Shown here piece after piece: positions 1 through 6,052 of a DNA stretch of 6,873 nucleotides. Source of the DNA: Methanomethylovorans sp. (lineage in GTDB: Archaea; Halobacteriota; Methanosarcinia; Methanosarcinales; Methanosarcinaceae); assembly GCA_020854785.1 (NCBI GenBank), contig JAHFZE010000298.1:1-6873 (forward strand), given 5' to 3'. Both the position numbers and the translations under genes were made by a program. Each line of letters begins with the position of its first letter. Positions within the stretch are counted from its first letter, which is position 1. The notes below the pieces were generated by a model, which did not search any database, had not been told where the DNA came from, and was given only the letters and a program-made list of their open reading frames with translations.

Positions 1-291
1 GATAAGGCGCATTCCTCTGTAACCGCTGATAGCCTCATCCATGTATTTGTCCTTATTTACAGCTTCCAGTATACTGTCAAGATCATCATCCAATCGGAAA
101 TAATTGAGGAAAAAATCCTTCGGCAACCTGGAATCGATGCGAACTACACCGGTTTTTAGATCCTGCCAGGCACGTACCACATCCCCCTGGACAACACCTG
201 TCCATCTATCACCAACCTTGTCCCATCTGAAAACCTGACCACAATCCAGTGTATAGTCCAGATTGAAATCTTCACACTGCAGGGTATACAT
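1..291 (-). CDS. ogg: 8-oxoguanine DNA glycosylase, OGG1 type, N-terminal part only
   Basis: This is the first 97 codons of a gene that runs off the low-coordinate end of the window. The protein starts MYTLQCEDFNLDYTLDCGQV, followed by FRW. The LDxGQxFRW signature is that of the N-terminal domain of OGG1-type 8-oxoguanine glycosylases (OGG_N). The visible end, AISGYRGMRLI (residues 87-97), matches the stretch that leads into the helix-hairpin-helix DNA glycosylase domain. The family excises 8-oxoguanine from DNA opposite cytosine and nicks as a lyase. The catalytic Lys and Asp lie outside the window, so activity cannot be judged. The ATG at 291 is chosen because it begins the family-like N-terminus. 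It follows the upstream kinase stop by only 4 bases, with GTGA (296-299) and GAGGT (302-306) just ahead, both inside the kinase gene. Co-transcription with the kinases is likely; a functional link is not evident. Confidence 0.9.
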   Translation of the reverse strand, partial: MYTLQCEDFNLDYTLDCGQVFRWDKVGDRWTGVVQGDVVRAWQDLKTGVVRIDSRLPKDFFLNYFRLDDDLDSILEAVNKDKYMDEAISGYRGMRLI

Positions 292-295
292 TGTT

Positions 296-1636
296 TCACT
301 TACCTCTTCGCAGTTCCAGCTCCCTGAGGAACATTGAAGCAGTTACAGTATCTCCAAGACCTACAGTGGAAACGGGATCATCAGTAAGAAGAGTGGGGAT
401 GATGCATACCTGATGCCCACCAAAAGTTCCTGTTGCACCACCACCTAACTGAACAGCTGCTGTTGCTGCAATGAACCGCTGCATCTGAGTACGGCCAAAT
501 TCGCTTACCTTAAGATCTGAAGACATTGACCGTAGCCTATCCCGATCATGAAGCTGGCCAGTAGATGCAAAAACCCCCGCACATGCCACACCGAAACCCA
601 TGGCTTCAAGCTGCTCTTCTGGCAAAATGTCATCTAGGGAAGATATGCTTAAGATATATTCCCTGGTATGAACTATCATTTTCCTAAGACCAAACGCCAG
701 AATACTACACTTTGCAGCTTCCATCAGGGAAAACACATCCATCTGTAATATTTTGGCTGCGTTTACCCCATGTATGGAAGTTAACATGGCAAGCTCGTCT
801 TCATTCATACCTATAGAACTTACGAGAGATGAGATCCTGGAAAACACATCCTGGGCAAGGTCCTTATTGTTAAAATGACCAAATTCAACATGTATTGACA
901 TGTCATTGTTCATGTGGCCCCACATTTGTAACTGTTCCAGTGCTTTGTTAAGCTTATCCCTGAAAGTGGAACCATCGGGATAGGACTCAAGCATCATGTG
1001 GAAGCCCGAGATCAAGAGGCCGTCCATTTCACCAGCGTGCCTGAAGGCATATTCTTCAAAGAAAGGATTTAACAGAAGAGACATGTTCATAATATCATAT
1101 GTAGCTATGAAACGGTTCTCCCTTGGTACTGTGAAACACACGTTTCCAAATGCCACCTTATCCCCTTTTTTGAAATCGAACACAAAATGTATGGGCTCAT
1201 CTTCTTCATACCCTGTTTCCTGAGAACATGTACTATATCCCGGAATAAGAACAGCCTTTTTGGAAAAAAAAGACAGTTGCCTTTTTGTAGGCCTCACAAC
1301 ATTGGGAACTACAAGCTCTGCACCCATTTCGCAGAGCACATTTGCCATAATCCCCATATTGCCGCCCATCCTCAGTTTTGATATATGTATGAACTGATCC
1401 TTCAAAAATTGGAAGACTGCTGGTTCACGGATGAGCCACTCTGCACCTGTACCCTCTTTCATGCAGAGCAGAAGTCCGGCAAGAAAATCAGACATAGAAT
1501 TTATAACACCTTGTGGATTTGTCATTTTTTCCATCAGTTCTGCTGTATCCTCAGAAGCGAGCATATCAGACACTTCCGCTCCTGTTATAGGATATAAAGC
1601 GTCTATATTAGCATTGTATGCACAGAGTATCTTCAT
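296..1636 (-). CDS. Diverged ADP-dependent sugar kinase paralog (ADP-PFK/GK family), substrate uncertain
   Basis: This 446-residue cytosolic protein belongs to the ADP-dependent phosphofructokinase/glucokinase family of the ribokinase superfold, whose members phosphorylate sugars using ADP and release AMP. Visible motifs are the sugar-site strand AYNANIDAL (6-14), GGNMG (91-95) in place of the usual GGQAG, the metal-linked HVE (249-251), and GLGD (426-429) with Asp429 as the expected catalytic base. Compared with Pyrococcus enzymes as I remember them, PRENRFIATYD (171-181) puts Asp181 where phosphofructokinases carry the Arg that holds the sugar phosphate. Glucokinases also have Asp there, and Glu66 fits their sugar-binding Glu. 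HTREY (323-327) departs from the usual H-S/T-x-G-Y/F. The N-terminus begins almost at the first strand, so it is about 25 residues shorter than the neighbour. The start at 1636 has a strong GGAG site and lies 12 bases after the pfkC stop. Family membership is firm; glucokinase activity is only a hypothesis. Confidence 0.85.
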   Translation of the reverse strand: MKILCAYNANIDALYPITGAEVSDMLASEDTAELMEKMTNPQGVINSMSDFLAGLLLCMKEGTGAEWLIREPAVFQFLKDQFIHISKLRMGGNMGIMANVLCEMGAELVVPNVVRPTKRQLSFFSKKAVLIPGYSTCSQETGYEEDEPIHFVFDFKKGDKVAFGNVCFTVPRENRFIATYDIMNMSLLLNPFFEEYAFRHAGEMDGLLISGFHMMLESYPDGSTFRDKLNKALEQLQMWGHMNNDMSIHVEFGHFNNKDLAQDVFSRISSLVSSIGMNEDELAMLTSIHGVNAAKILQMDVFSLMEAAKCSILAFGLRKMIVHTREYILSISSLDDILPEEQLEAMGFGVACAGVFASTGQLHDRDRLRSMSSDLKVSEFGRTQMQRFIAATAAVQLGGGATGTFGGHQVCIIPTLLTDDPVSTVGLGDTVTASMFLRELELRRGK

Positions 1637-1643
1637 CCCTAAC

Positions 1644-1647
1644 TCCT
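1644..1647 (-). promoter_or_regulatory. Shine-Dalgarno site (GGAG) for the kinase paralog
   Basis: On the minus strand the sequence reads TGACAGGAGTTAGGGATG. The GGAG lies 7 bases ahead of the ATG at 1636 and directly follows the pfkC stop codon. It supports this start even though the protein then lacks the N-terminal segment found in the neighbouring kinase. Confidence 0.7.
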
Positions 1648-1648
1648 G

Positions 1649-3127
1649 TCAGTTAGCTTCCTTCTTTTTCCTGAGCATTGCAAGGATAGCTGCAAAAGCA
1701 CCTGCTGAAATAGTGTCCCCGATCCCCACCGTAGCCACTGGGTCAGGCACCACCTTTGTCGGGATGACAATAAGGTCATGGTTAAGTGCACATACGCAAC
1801 CATCCTCGAACTCGGTCCCGGTACAGACATCTCTTCTTACAAGATATTTTTCAAGTTGAGCAAGATCATCATGTCCTTGCGAGGATATTGGCACACTGAG
1901 GCCTGTTTCCCCTTCCTTGAGACTACCAATGCCACCACGCAATGCCTGAGCTGCTGCAAGGGTCGATGAGAACATCAAAGCATCCATGTGCTCCTCCACT
2001 GAAAGCGGGAAATCCCTGGAAGCTACACATATGTAGAAACCCAGGGAGTGTATATGGACCCGTTCAAGTTTCAGTTCACATAAGAGCTTCACAGCACCTT
2101 CATATAGTGCAGAGATACTATTCTCACCTTTACTGATAACAGCATACGCCAACTCTTCATGACCCAGCACGTTAAGGGCATTAGCTACCTCTACAGTATC
2201 CAACCCTAAAGAGGAAACATGCTTATATACAATATCCTTAAGGATCGTCTTTCTTATGACCTTGTTCTGGATAGAAGTGAACTCCACATGTATGCGTATA
2301 TCGGGGCTGCCTTCCTTAAGTCGTTTGATAACCTGCACAGCCTTTTTCACATAATCGCGGTAAGTGGTCCCATCCTCATATTTTTCCTTTATCATCTGAT
2401 AACCCGCTAGGATGGCACCATCGATCATTCCGTTCATATGAGGGATCTGATCATATAGCTGTTCACTCATGTCTATGCGTATCCAGGAGGGTCTTGAAGA
2501 AATGATCAACCGATTGTCTCTGGGGACTTCAAATCTGTCGTCATCATATTCAACCTTGGTACTTTTTGAGAATTCAAGTATCCAGTTTACCTTAGGGCGC
2601 TGATCTGGATCATAGGCCTCAGAGGGATGCCTGAGTTTGAGCATCCCATCTTCAATTACCGGATATTTGAGATTTGGAGCAGCAACAAAATATTCTGCCT
2701 GTTCCCTGGACAACCATGGAACATATGTTATAACATTTCTAATCCCAAGATTGGCAAGCAGGTTGGAAATGATGCCCGCCTGACCTCCCATACGGGCTTT
2801 ATCGAATACCAGATTATCCATGAGCCACTGGTGAATATCCGTAGTGTATGTCGGTACTTCGGCAGCTTTACCATCCCGCATGGCTATCATAAGCCGTGCC
2901 ACAAGGTCCACCGGATCCTTAACCTCACGGGGATATTCTGCTGCCCGAAGCTGCACTGCCTTTGCACCCACAGTGGAAATGATCTGATGGATATCTTTTT
3001 CAGTGACATGTTTTATAGCATCTATATTGCTGTTGTATGCAACAAAGATGCCATTGATCTCACCCAGTATATCACTGATACTGGAAAAAGCTATAGAATA
3101 ACGATCCTCCCATTCTTCTATGTCCAT
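1649..3127 (-). CDS. pfkC: ADP-dependent phosphofructokinase
   Basis: This 492-residue cytosolic enzyme is expected to convert fructose 6-phosphate and ADP to fructose 1,6-bisphosphate and AMP in the modified archaeal Embden-Meyerhof pathway. Methanogens probably use it to draw on stored glycogen. Motifs in order are AYNSNIDAI (30-38), EYPREVKDPVDLVARL (64-79), GGQAG (114-118), FSK with Lys188, IISSR with Arg212, HVE (280-282) and TVGIGDTISAGAF (466-478) with Asp471 as the likely catalytic base. Lys188 and Arg212 fall where Pyrococcus phosphofructokinase, as I recall it, contacts the sugar phosphate, which favours the PFK assignment over glucokinase. Glu90, in GKAAEVP, sits at the position that tracks glucose use in this family, so some dual specificity is possible. 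The length fits the family. The ATG at 3127 has GGTGA 4 bases upstream. The gene starts 50 bases after argJ ends. Confidence 0.95.
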   Translation of the reverse strand: MDIEEWEDRYSIAFSSISDILGEINGIFVAYNSNIDAIKHVTEKDIHQIISTVGAKAVQLRAAEYPREVKDPVDLVARLMIAMRDGKAAEVPTYTTDIHQWLMDNLVFDKARMGGQAGIISNLLANLGIRNVITYVPWLSREQAEYFVAAPNLKYPVIEDGMLKLRHPSEAYDPDQRPKVNWILEFSKSTKVEYDDDRFEVPRDNRLIISSRPSWIRIDMSEQLYDQIPHMNGMIDGAILAGYQMIKEKYEDGTTYRDYVKKAVQVIKRLKEGSPDIRIHVEFTSIQNKVIRKTILKDIVYKHVSSLGLDTVEVANALNVLGHEELAYAVISKGENSISALYEGAVKLLCELKLERVHIHSLGFYICVASRDFPLSVEEHMDALMFSSTLAAAQALRGGIGSLKEGETGLSVPISSQGHDDLAQLEKYLVRRDVCTGTEFEDGCVCALNHDLIVIPTKVVPDPVATVGIGDTISAGAFAAILAMLRKKKEAN

Positions 3128-3131
3128 TCAT

Positions 3132-3136
3132 TCACC
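3132..3136 (-). promoter_or_regulatory. Shine-Dalgarno site (GGTGA) for pfkC
   Basis: On the minus strand the sequence reads AAGGGGTGAATGAATG. The archaeal consensus GGTGA lies 4 bases before the chosen ATG at 3127. An ATG 4 bases further upstream (3129-3131) is in another frame, so this site decides the start. Confidence 0.65.
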
Positions 3137-3160
3137 CCTTATCCTTAACCCCTTGATCTG

Positions 3161-3168
3161 AAAAAGAA
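3161..3168 (-). terminator. Possible weak U-rich terminator after argJ
   Basis: The minus strand reads TTCTTTTTC within the 49-base gap between argJ and pfkC, 8-16 bases past the argJ stop. Archaeal RNA polymerase can stop at oligo-T tracts without a hairpin, but this run holds only five consecutive Ts. It may cause partial termination or nothing at all. No convincing TATA element for pfkC was seen in the same gap. Confidence 0.22.
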
Positions 3169-3176
3169 GGCCGAGC

Positions 3177-4361
3177 TTATGTAGTATACTCAGCATTTAT
3201 GCGCACATAATCATATGTAAGATCACAACCCCAGGCTGTGGCAGTGCTTTCTCCCAATCCCAGGTCAACTAAAATATCCACTTTCGATCCTCCCATAATT
3301 TTCCCAAGCAACGAGAGGGCATTATCATTTGATCCCAAGACAGTGCCCTTACTGACCAATTCGATGGTATCATGACCATCTGAAAAAGCAAGTGATAACT
3401 TGTGCTGGTCAACCTCTGCACCGGAATAGCCCACTGCTGCTGTCACACGTCCCCAATTTGGATCTTTACCAAATACTGCCGACTTTACAAGTGGTGAGCG
3501 TACAATGGCCTTTGCTGCCAGGCGAGCATCTTCATCAGATAGAGCACCTGTTACCTTTGCCTCTATGAGCCTTGTGGCCCCTTCACCATCTGCAGCAATC
3601 ATTTTTCCAAGCTCTATCAACACATGGTCAAGCCCCTGCTGGAACTCAGCTGGCACAGGCTCAATACCAGACTTACCTGTTGCTGTTAGGAGTACCATGT
3701 CATTAGTACTGGTATCGCCATCCACTACTACCATATTGAAGCTTTTGTTCACGGCCCTGGCAAGGCATTCATGCAATATTTCCGGAGGCACTTCTGCGTC
3801 CGTATAAGCAAAACATAGCATTGTACCCATATTAGGCTCTATCATGCCAGCACCTTTGGCAATGGCCCCGATACGGACACCACTATCAAGTTCAATAGAT
3901 ATCTCTTTCATTTTCGTATCTGTGGTCATTATGGACCTTGCTGCCGCACGACTGCCTTCGTGGTCTGTCTTTAATGAAGCTATAACATCCGGAAGGTTCG
4001 AAACTATCCATTTTGTATCCAGACGCCTGCCGATAACACCTGTTGAAGCCACTGCCACATGACCTGGATCTATGGACAATGCATCTGCCAGCATGCTGGC
4101 CATTTCTCTTGCATCTTCAAGACCCTGTTCACCGGTAAAAGCATTCGCATTACCACTGTTAACGATCAGGGCACTAAGCTTGCTGTGTTTCTGAAGATGC
4201 TCCCTTGTAACTACCAAAGGAGCAGCTATTACCTTGTTCCTGGTAAACATCCCTGCAGCATTGCCTTCAGCTGCGATCACTCCAAGACCCATTTTACCGG
4301 TTTTTATACCCCAGGCTTTAACACCTTTTACAGCACATATGCCACCATCAATAGGTTTCAT
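3177..4361 (-). CDS. argJ: Ornithine acetyltransferase / glutamate N-acetyltransferase (ArgJ)
   Basis: ArgJ moves the acetyl group from N-acetylornithine to glutamate, recycling acetyl in the cyclic arginine pathway. Some members also make N-acetylglutamate from acetyl-CoA. The 394-residue length is typical. The family self-cleaves in front of a Thr nucleophile to give alpha and beta chains. Here the site is KGAGMIEPNMGTML (169-182), with Thr180 as the predicted nucleophile. The residue before it is Gly179, where Ala is common. STGVIGRRLD (106-115) supplies the Thr-Gly pair of the oxyanion hole. KDPNWGRVTAAVGYSG and the C-terminal CDLTYDYVRINAEYTT are family hallmarks. Mono- versus bifunctionality cannot be read from the sequence. 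The ATG overlaps the CBS gene's stop as ATGA (4358-4361), which suggests translational coupling. A GGAGG (4374-4378) lies 12 bases upstream, a long spacing. Confidence 0.97.
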   Translation of the reverse strand: MKPIDGGICAVKGVKAWGIKTGKMGLGVIAAEGNAAGMFTRNKVIAAPLVVTREHLQKHSKLSALIVNSGNANAFTGEQGLEDAREMASMLADALSIDPGHVAVASTGVIGRRLDTKWIVSNLPDVIASLKTDHEGSRAAARSIMTTDTKMKEISIELDSGVRIGAIAKGAGMIEPNMGTMLCFAYTDAEVPPEILHECLARAVNKSFNMVVVDGDTSTNDMVLLTATGKSGIEPVPAEFQQGLDHVLIELGKMIAADGEGATRLIEAKVTGALSDEDARLAAKAIVRSPLVKSAVFGKDPNWGRVTAAVGYSGAEVDQHKLSLAFSDGHDTIELVSKGTVLGSNDNALSLLGKIMGGSKVDILVDLGLGESTATAWGCDLTYDYVRINAEYTT

Positions 4362-4831
4362 TGTTCTGTATTCCCTCCAAGTCCGTGTATGATATCACCA
4401 CGAGTGATGATCCCAACCAGAATATCTTCTTCCACTACCGGAAGACGGTTCACCTTGTACTTCGTGATCAGCCTGACCGCATCCTGAATACTGTCCTCCG
4501 GGGATATCACATGCACATTCTTTTGCATGATCTCGCTGACGGGTTTTGAACCAATGTCATCAAGCATGTGTTTTGTCACTTCCCAGTTCAGAAGTTCACG
4601 TAGAGGTATCTCTATCACTTCAAATGGACTGGGCAACCACAGACCACCATGCTCAGGAACCTCCAATAGTTTGAGCAGATCACCTTCTGAAACTATGCCT
4701 ACAACCCTGCCTTCTTCTACAACCGGAAGGCCACTGATGTTATGCTTCTTAAGCAATTGGGAAGCCGTACTTATGGTTGTCTGAGGGTTGCATACGATCA
4801 CATCGGTATTCATTATTTCTTTGATTTGCAT
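4358..4831 (-). CDS. Small protein with two CBS domains, inside the arginine block
   Basis: The 157-residue soluble protein is essentially one CBS pair (Bateman module) with no attached enzyme domain. CBS1 spans about residues 3-58 and contains IMNTDVIVCNP, LPVVEEGRVVGIVSEGDLL. CBS2 spans about 96-152 and contains IMQKNVHVISPEDSIQDAV, LPVVEEDILVGIITRGDII. The SEGD (48-51) and TRGD (143-146) motifs match the S/T-x-x-D pattern that often binds the ribose of adenine nucleotides or S-adenosylmethionine. The linker (59-95) is rich in Trp, Pro and Leu. The start at 4831 has GGTG 6 bases upstream, and an earlier ATG at 4842 runs into a stop. The gene lies between argC (30 bases upstream) and argJ (4-base overlap), so it is almost certainly expressed with them. 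A ligand-sensing role in arginine synthesis is inferred from position only. Confidence 0.93.
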   Translation of the reverse strand: MQIKEIMNTDVIVCNPQTTISTASQLLKKHNISGLPVVEEGRVVGIVSEGDLLKLLEVPEHGGLWLPSPFEVIEIPLRELLNWEVTKHMLDDIGSKPVSEIMQKNVHVISPEDSIQDAVRLITKYKVNRLPVVEEDILVGIITRGDIIHGLGGNTEQ

Positions 4832-4861
4832 GGATCACACCATCTTGAAAATATCTATTTT

Positions 4862-5875
4862 TTAAGGGGCTACAGCTGACATCCACAAACCGGTGGTCTC
4901 TCCCAGGCCACACATGATGTTCATATTCTGTATAGCCTGTCCTGAAGCTCCTTTCACAAGGTTGTCAATAGCTGAGACAACAACAACACGGTTATTACAT
5001 GGATCTACTTCAAAACCTATATCACAGAAATTGGAACCTCTTACGGCACTCAAAGAGGGGATGCCATCCACCACCCGGACAAAAGGCTTATCCTGATACA
5101 TTTCGGCGTACAGGTCCATGACATCATACTTTGTGAGCTTGCCTTTGGTAAATATATGAGCAGTGGTGAGTATACCCCTGACCGAGGGAATAATATGAGG
5201 TGTGAAGCTGATCTTGACAAGAGAATTGTCCAGAAGCTGTAGTTCTTGAGTGAACTCCGCCAGATGCCTGTGAGTTGTCAGTTTGTAAGGCTGGACGTTT
5301 TCGGCCATGTTTGGATAGTGTGAAGCTTGACTCGGTTCAATACCAGCACCTGAAACACCGGTCTTCGAATCGAATACGACATTTTCGATCATAGAGACCT
5401 GTGCAAGAGGAGCGGCTGCAAGAGTAGCACCTGTAGGGAAACAACCGGGATTAGCTATGAGGTCCTCATGTTTCACTTCCGGATGCAATTCCGGCATTCC
5501 ATAGACCACGTTACGCGGATCCAGGTGTTTGATACCGTACACTTTCTCAAAGACAGCTGGCTTAAGACGGTAATCAGCACTCAGATCAATTACCTTTGCT
5601 TTATCGTCGAGAAGCTTTGGTACTATCTCCATAGCAGTGCCATGGGGTACAGCCACAAATACCACATCACACCTATCCTTTATTTCCTGAGGATCAGGGT
5701 TTTCGAACTCCAGGTCCACCATGTCCTTAAGATGCCTGTGAGTGGCAGATACTTTCTGACCCGTCAGTTTACGGGATGTGGCAAGTTCGACCCTAGACTG
5801 CGGATGGTTAAGCAGCAAGCGCATAAGCTCGCCACCTGTGTACCCCGATGCACCGATGATTCCTATGTCAAGCAT
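4862..5875 (-). CDS. argC: N-acetyl-gamma-glutamyl-phosphate reductase (ArgC)
   Basis: ArgC reduces N-acetylglutamyl-5-phosphate with NADPH to the gamma-semialdehyde, the third step of arginine synthesis. The Rossmann nucleotide-binding motif GIIGASGYTGGEL (5-17) opens the protein. The catalytic Cys145 sits in ANPGCFPTGATLAAAPL, and the conserved His stretch THRHLAEF begins at residue 201. Length (337 residues from this start) and motifs are standard. The reading frame also allows a GTG at 5884, three codons earlier. I prefer ATG 5875 because it gives the usual short N-terminus (MLDIGIIGASG) and has a GTGA element 5 bases upstream, while the GTG has no ribosome site ahead of it. A TATA-like sequence 25-35 bases upstream suggests this is the first gene of the argC-CBS-argJ unit. 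No argB or argD is visible in the window. Confidence 0.97.
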   Translation of the reverse strand: MLDIGIIGASGYTGGELMRLLLNHPQSRVELATSRKLTGQKVSATHRHLKDMVDLEFENPDPQEIKDRCDVVFVAVPHGTAMEIVPKLLDDKAKVIDLSADYRLKPAVFEKVYGIKHLDPRNVVYGMPELHPEVKHEDLIANPGCFPTGATLAAAPLAQVSMIENVVFDSKTGVSGAGIEPSQASHYPNMAENVQPYKLTTHRHLAEFTQELQLLDNSLVKISFTPHIIPSVRGILTTAHIFTKGKLTKYDVMDLYAEMYQDKPFVRVVDGIPSLSAVRGSNFCDIGFEVDPCNNRVVVVSAIDNLVKGASGQAIQNMNIMCGLGETTGLWMSAVAP

Positions 5876-5900
5876 GATATTCACTTTTGTATATGATAAA

Positions 5901-5924
5901 GATTTAAATTGGGTATTATTTACT
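5901..5924 (-). promoter_or_regulatory. Candidate archaeal promoter for the argC unit
   Basis: On the minus strand this AT-rich block reads GTAAATAATACCC, then AATTTAAATC. Either ATTTAAAT (5902-5909) or the GTAAATAATA just upstream could act as a TATA box. With a spacing of about 25 bases to the start of transcription, the first would give an almost leaderless message and the second a leader of roughly 15 bases that includes the GTGA element. The ATTTAAAT core is palindromic, so it could in principle also serve the plus strand. No clear BRE is evident. Confidence 0.4.
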
Positions 5925-5953
5925 GCCTGAACTAATAAAAGGGTTTGTCAGCC

Positions 5954-6052
5954 ATGGGGATCGACCAGTGGATGAACAATACATTGAATGCTTTTCAGGA
6001 TAATAATAAGAAAAGCAAACCTGAAGCTGCCGCCCCGGCAAAAGTGGCGTAG
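5954..6052 (+). CDS. Possible 32-residue plus-strand small ORF (doubtful)
   Basis: An ATG-initiated frame encodes 32 residues beginning MGIDQWMNNTLNAFQ and ending KPEAAAPAKVA before a TAG. The N-terminal half lies in the intergenic gap and could form an amphipathic helix. The C-terminal half is antisense to the last codons of the DUF92 gene, so its Lys/Asn/Pro/Ala composition may only mirror the hydrophobic codons opposite. The palindromic TATA-like ATTTAAAT at 5902-5909 lies about 45 bases upstream and would suit a plus-strand promoter. There is no good ribosome binding site; AAAGGG ends 10 bases before the ATG. I do not recognise the sequence. Chance is the simpler explanation. Confidence 0.18.
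   Translation: MGIDQWMNNTLNAFQDNNKKSKPEAAAPAKVA

Noticed and set aside
1431..1859. A 142-codon plus-strand reading frame rich in Ser and Ile.
   Set aside because: It lies antisense across the junction of the two ADP-kinase genes, has no family-like motif, and both genes opposite have clear motifs and ribosome sites. It is a shadow frame.
2627..3148. A 173-codon plus-strand reading frame, the longest on that strand.
   Set aside because: It is fully antisense to the conserved N-terminal half of pfkC and its Cys/His/Tyr-rich translation resembles no protein I know.
3181..3215. AT-rich words (minus-strand GCATAAATGC and GTATACTACATAAG) at the end of argJ as a pfkC promoter.
   Set aside because: They are coding codons for the conserved ArgJ C-terminus and no BRE-like element accompanies them. 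The evidence is too thin to call a promoter.
4848..4861. AAAATATCTATTTT, a perfect 6-base inverted repeat with a 2-base loop between argC and the CBS gene.
   Set aside because: It is short and purely AT, too weak as a hairpin, and lies in a 30-base gap within what looks like one transcript. It could equally be a chance AT-rich spacer.
5882..5884. GTG at 5884 as the argC start.
   Set aside because: It has no ribosome site and adds three residues (MNI) ahead of the normal ArgC N-terminus. ATG 5875 has GTGA at suitable spacing.
5468..5896. A 142-codon plus-strand reading frame opposite argC.
   Set aside because: It is antisense to the conserved ArgC N-terminal and catalytic region, and its His/Phe-rich composition is typical of a mirror frame.
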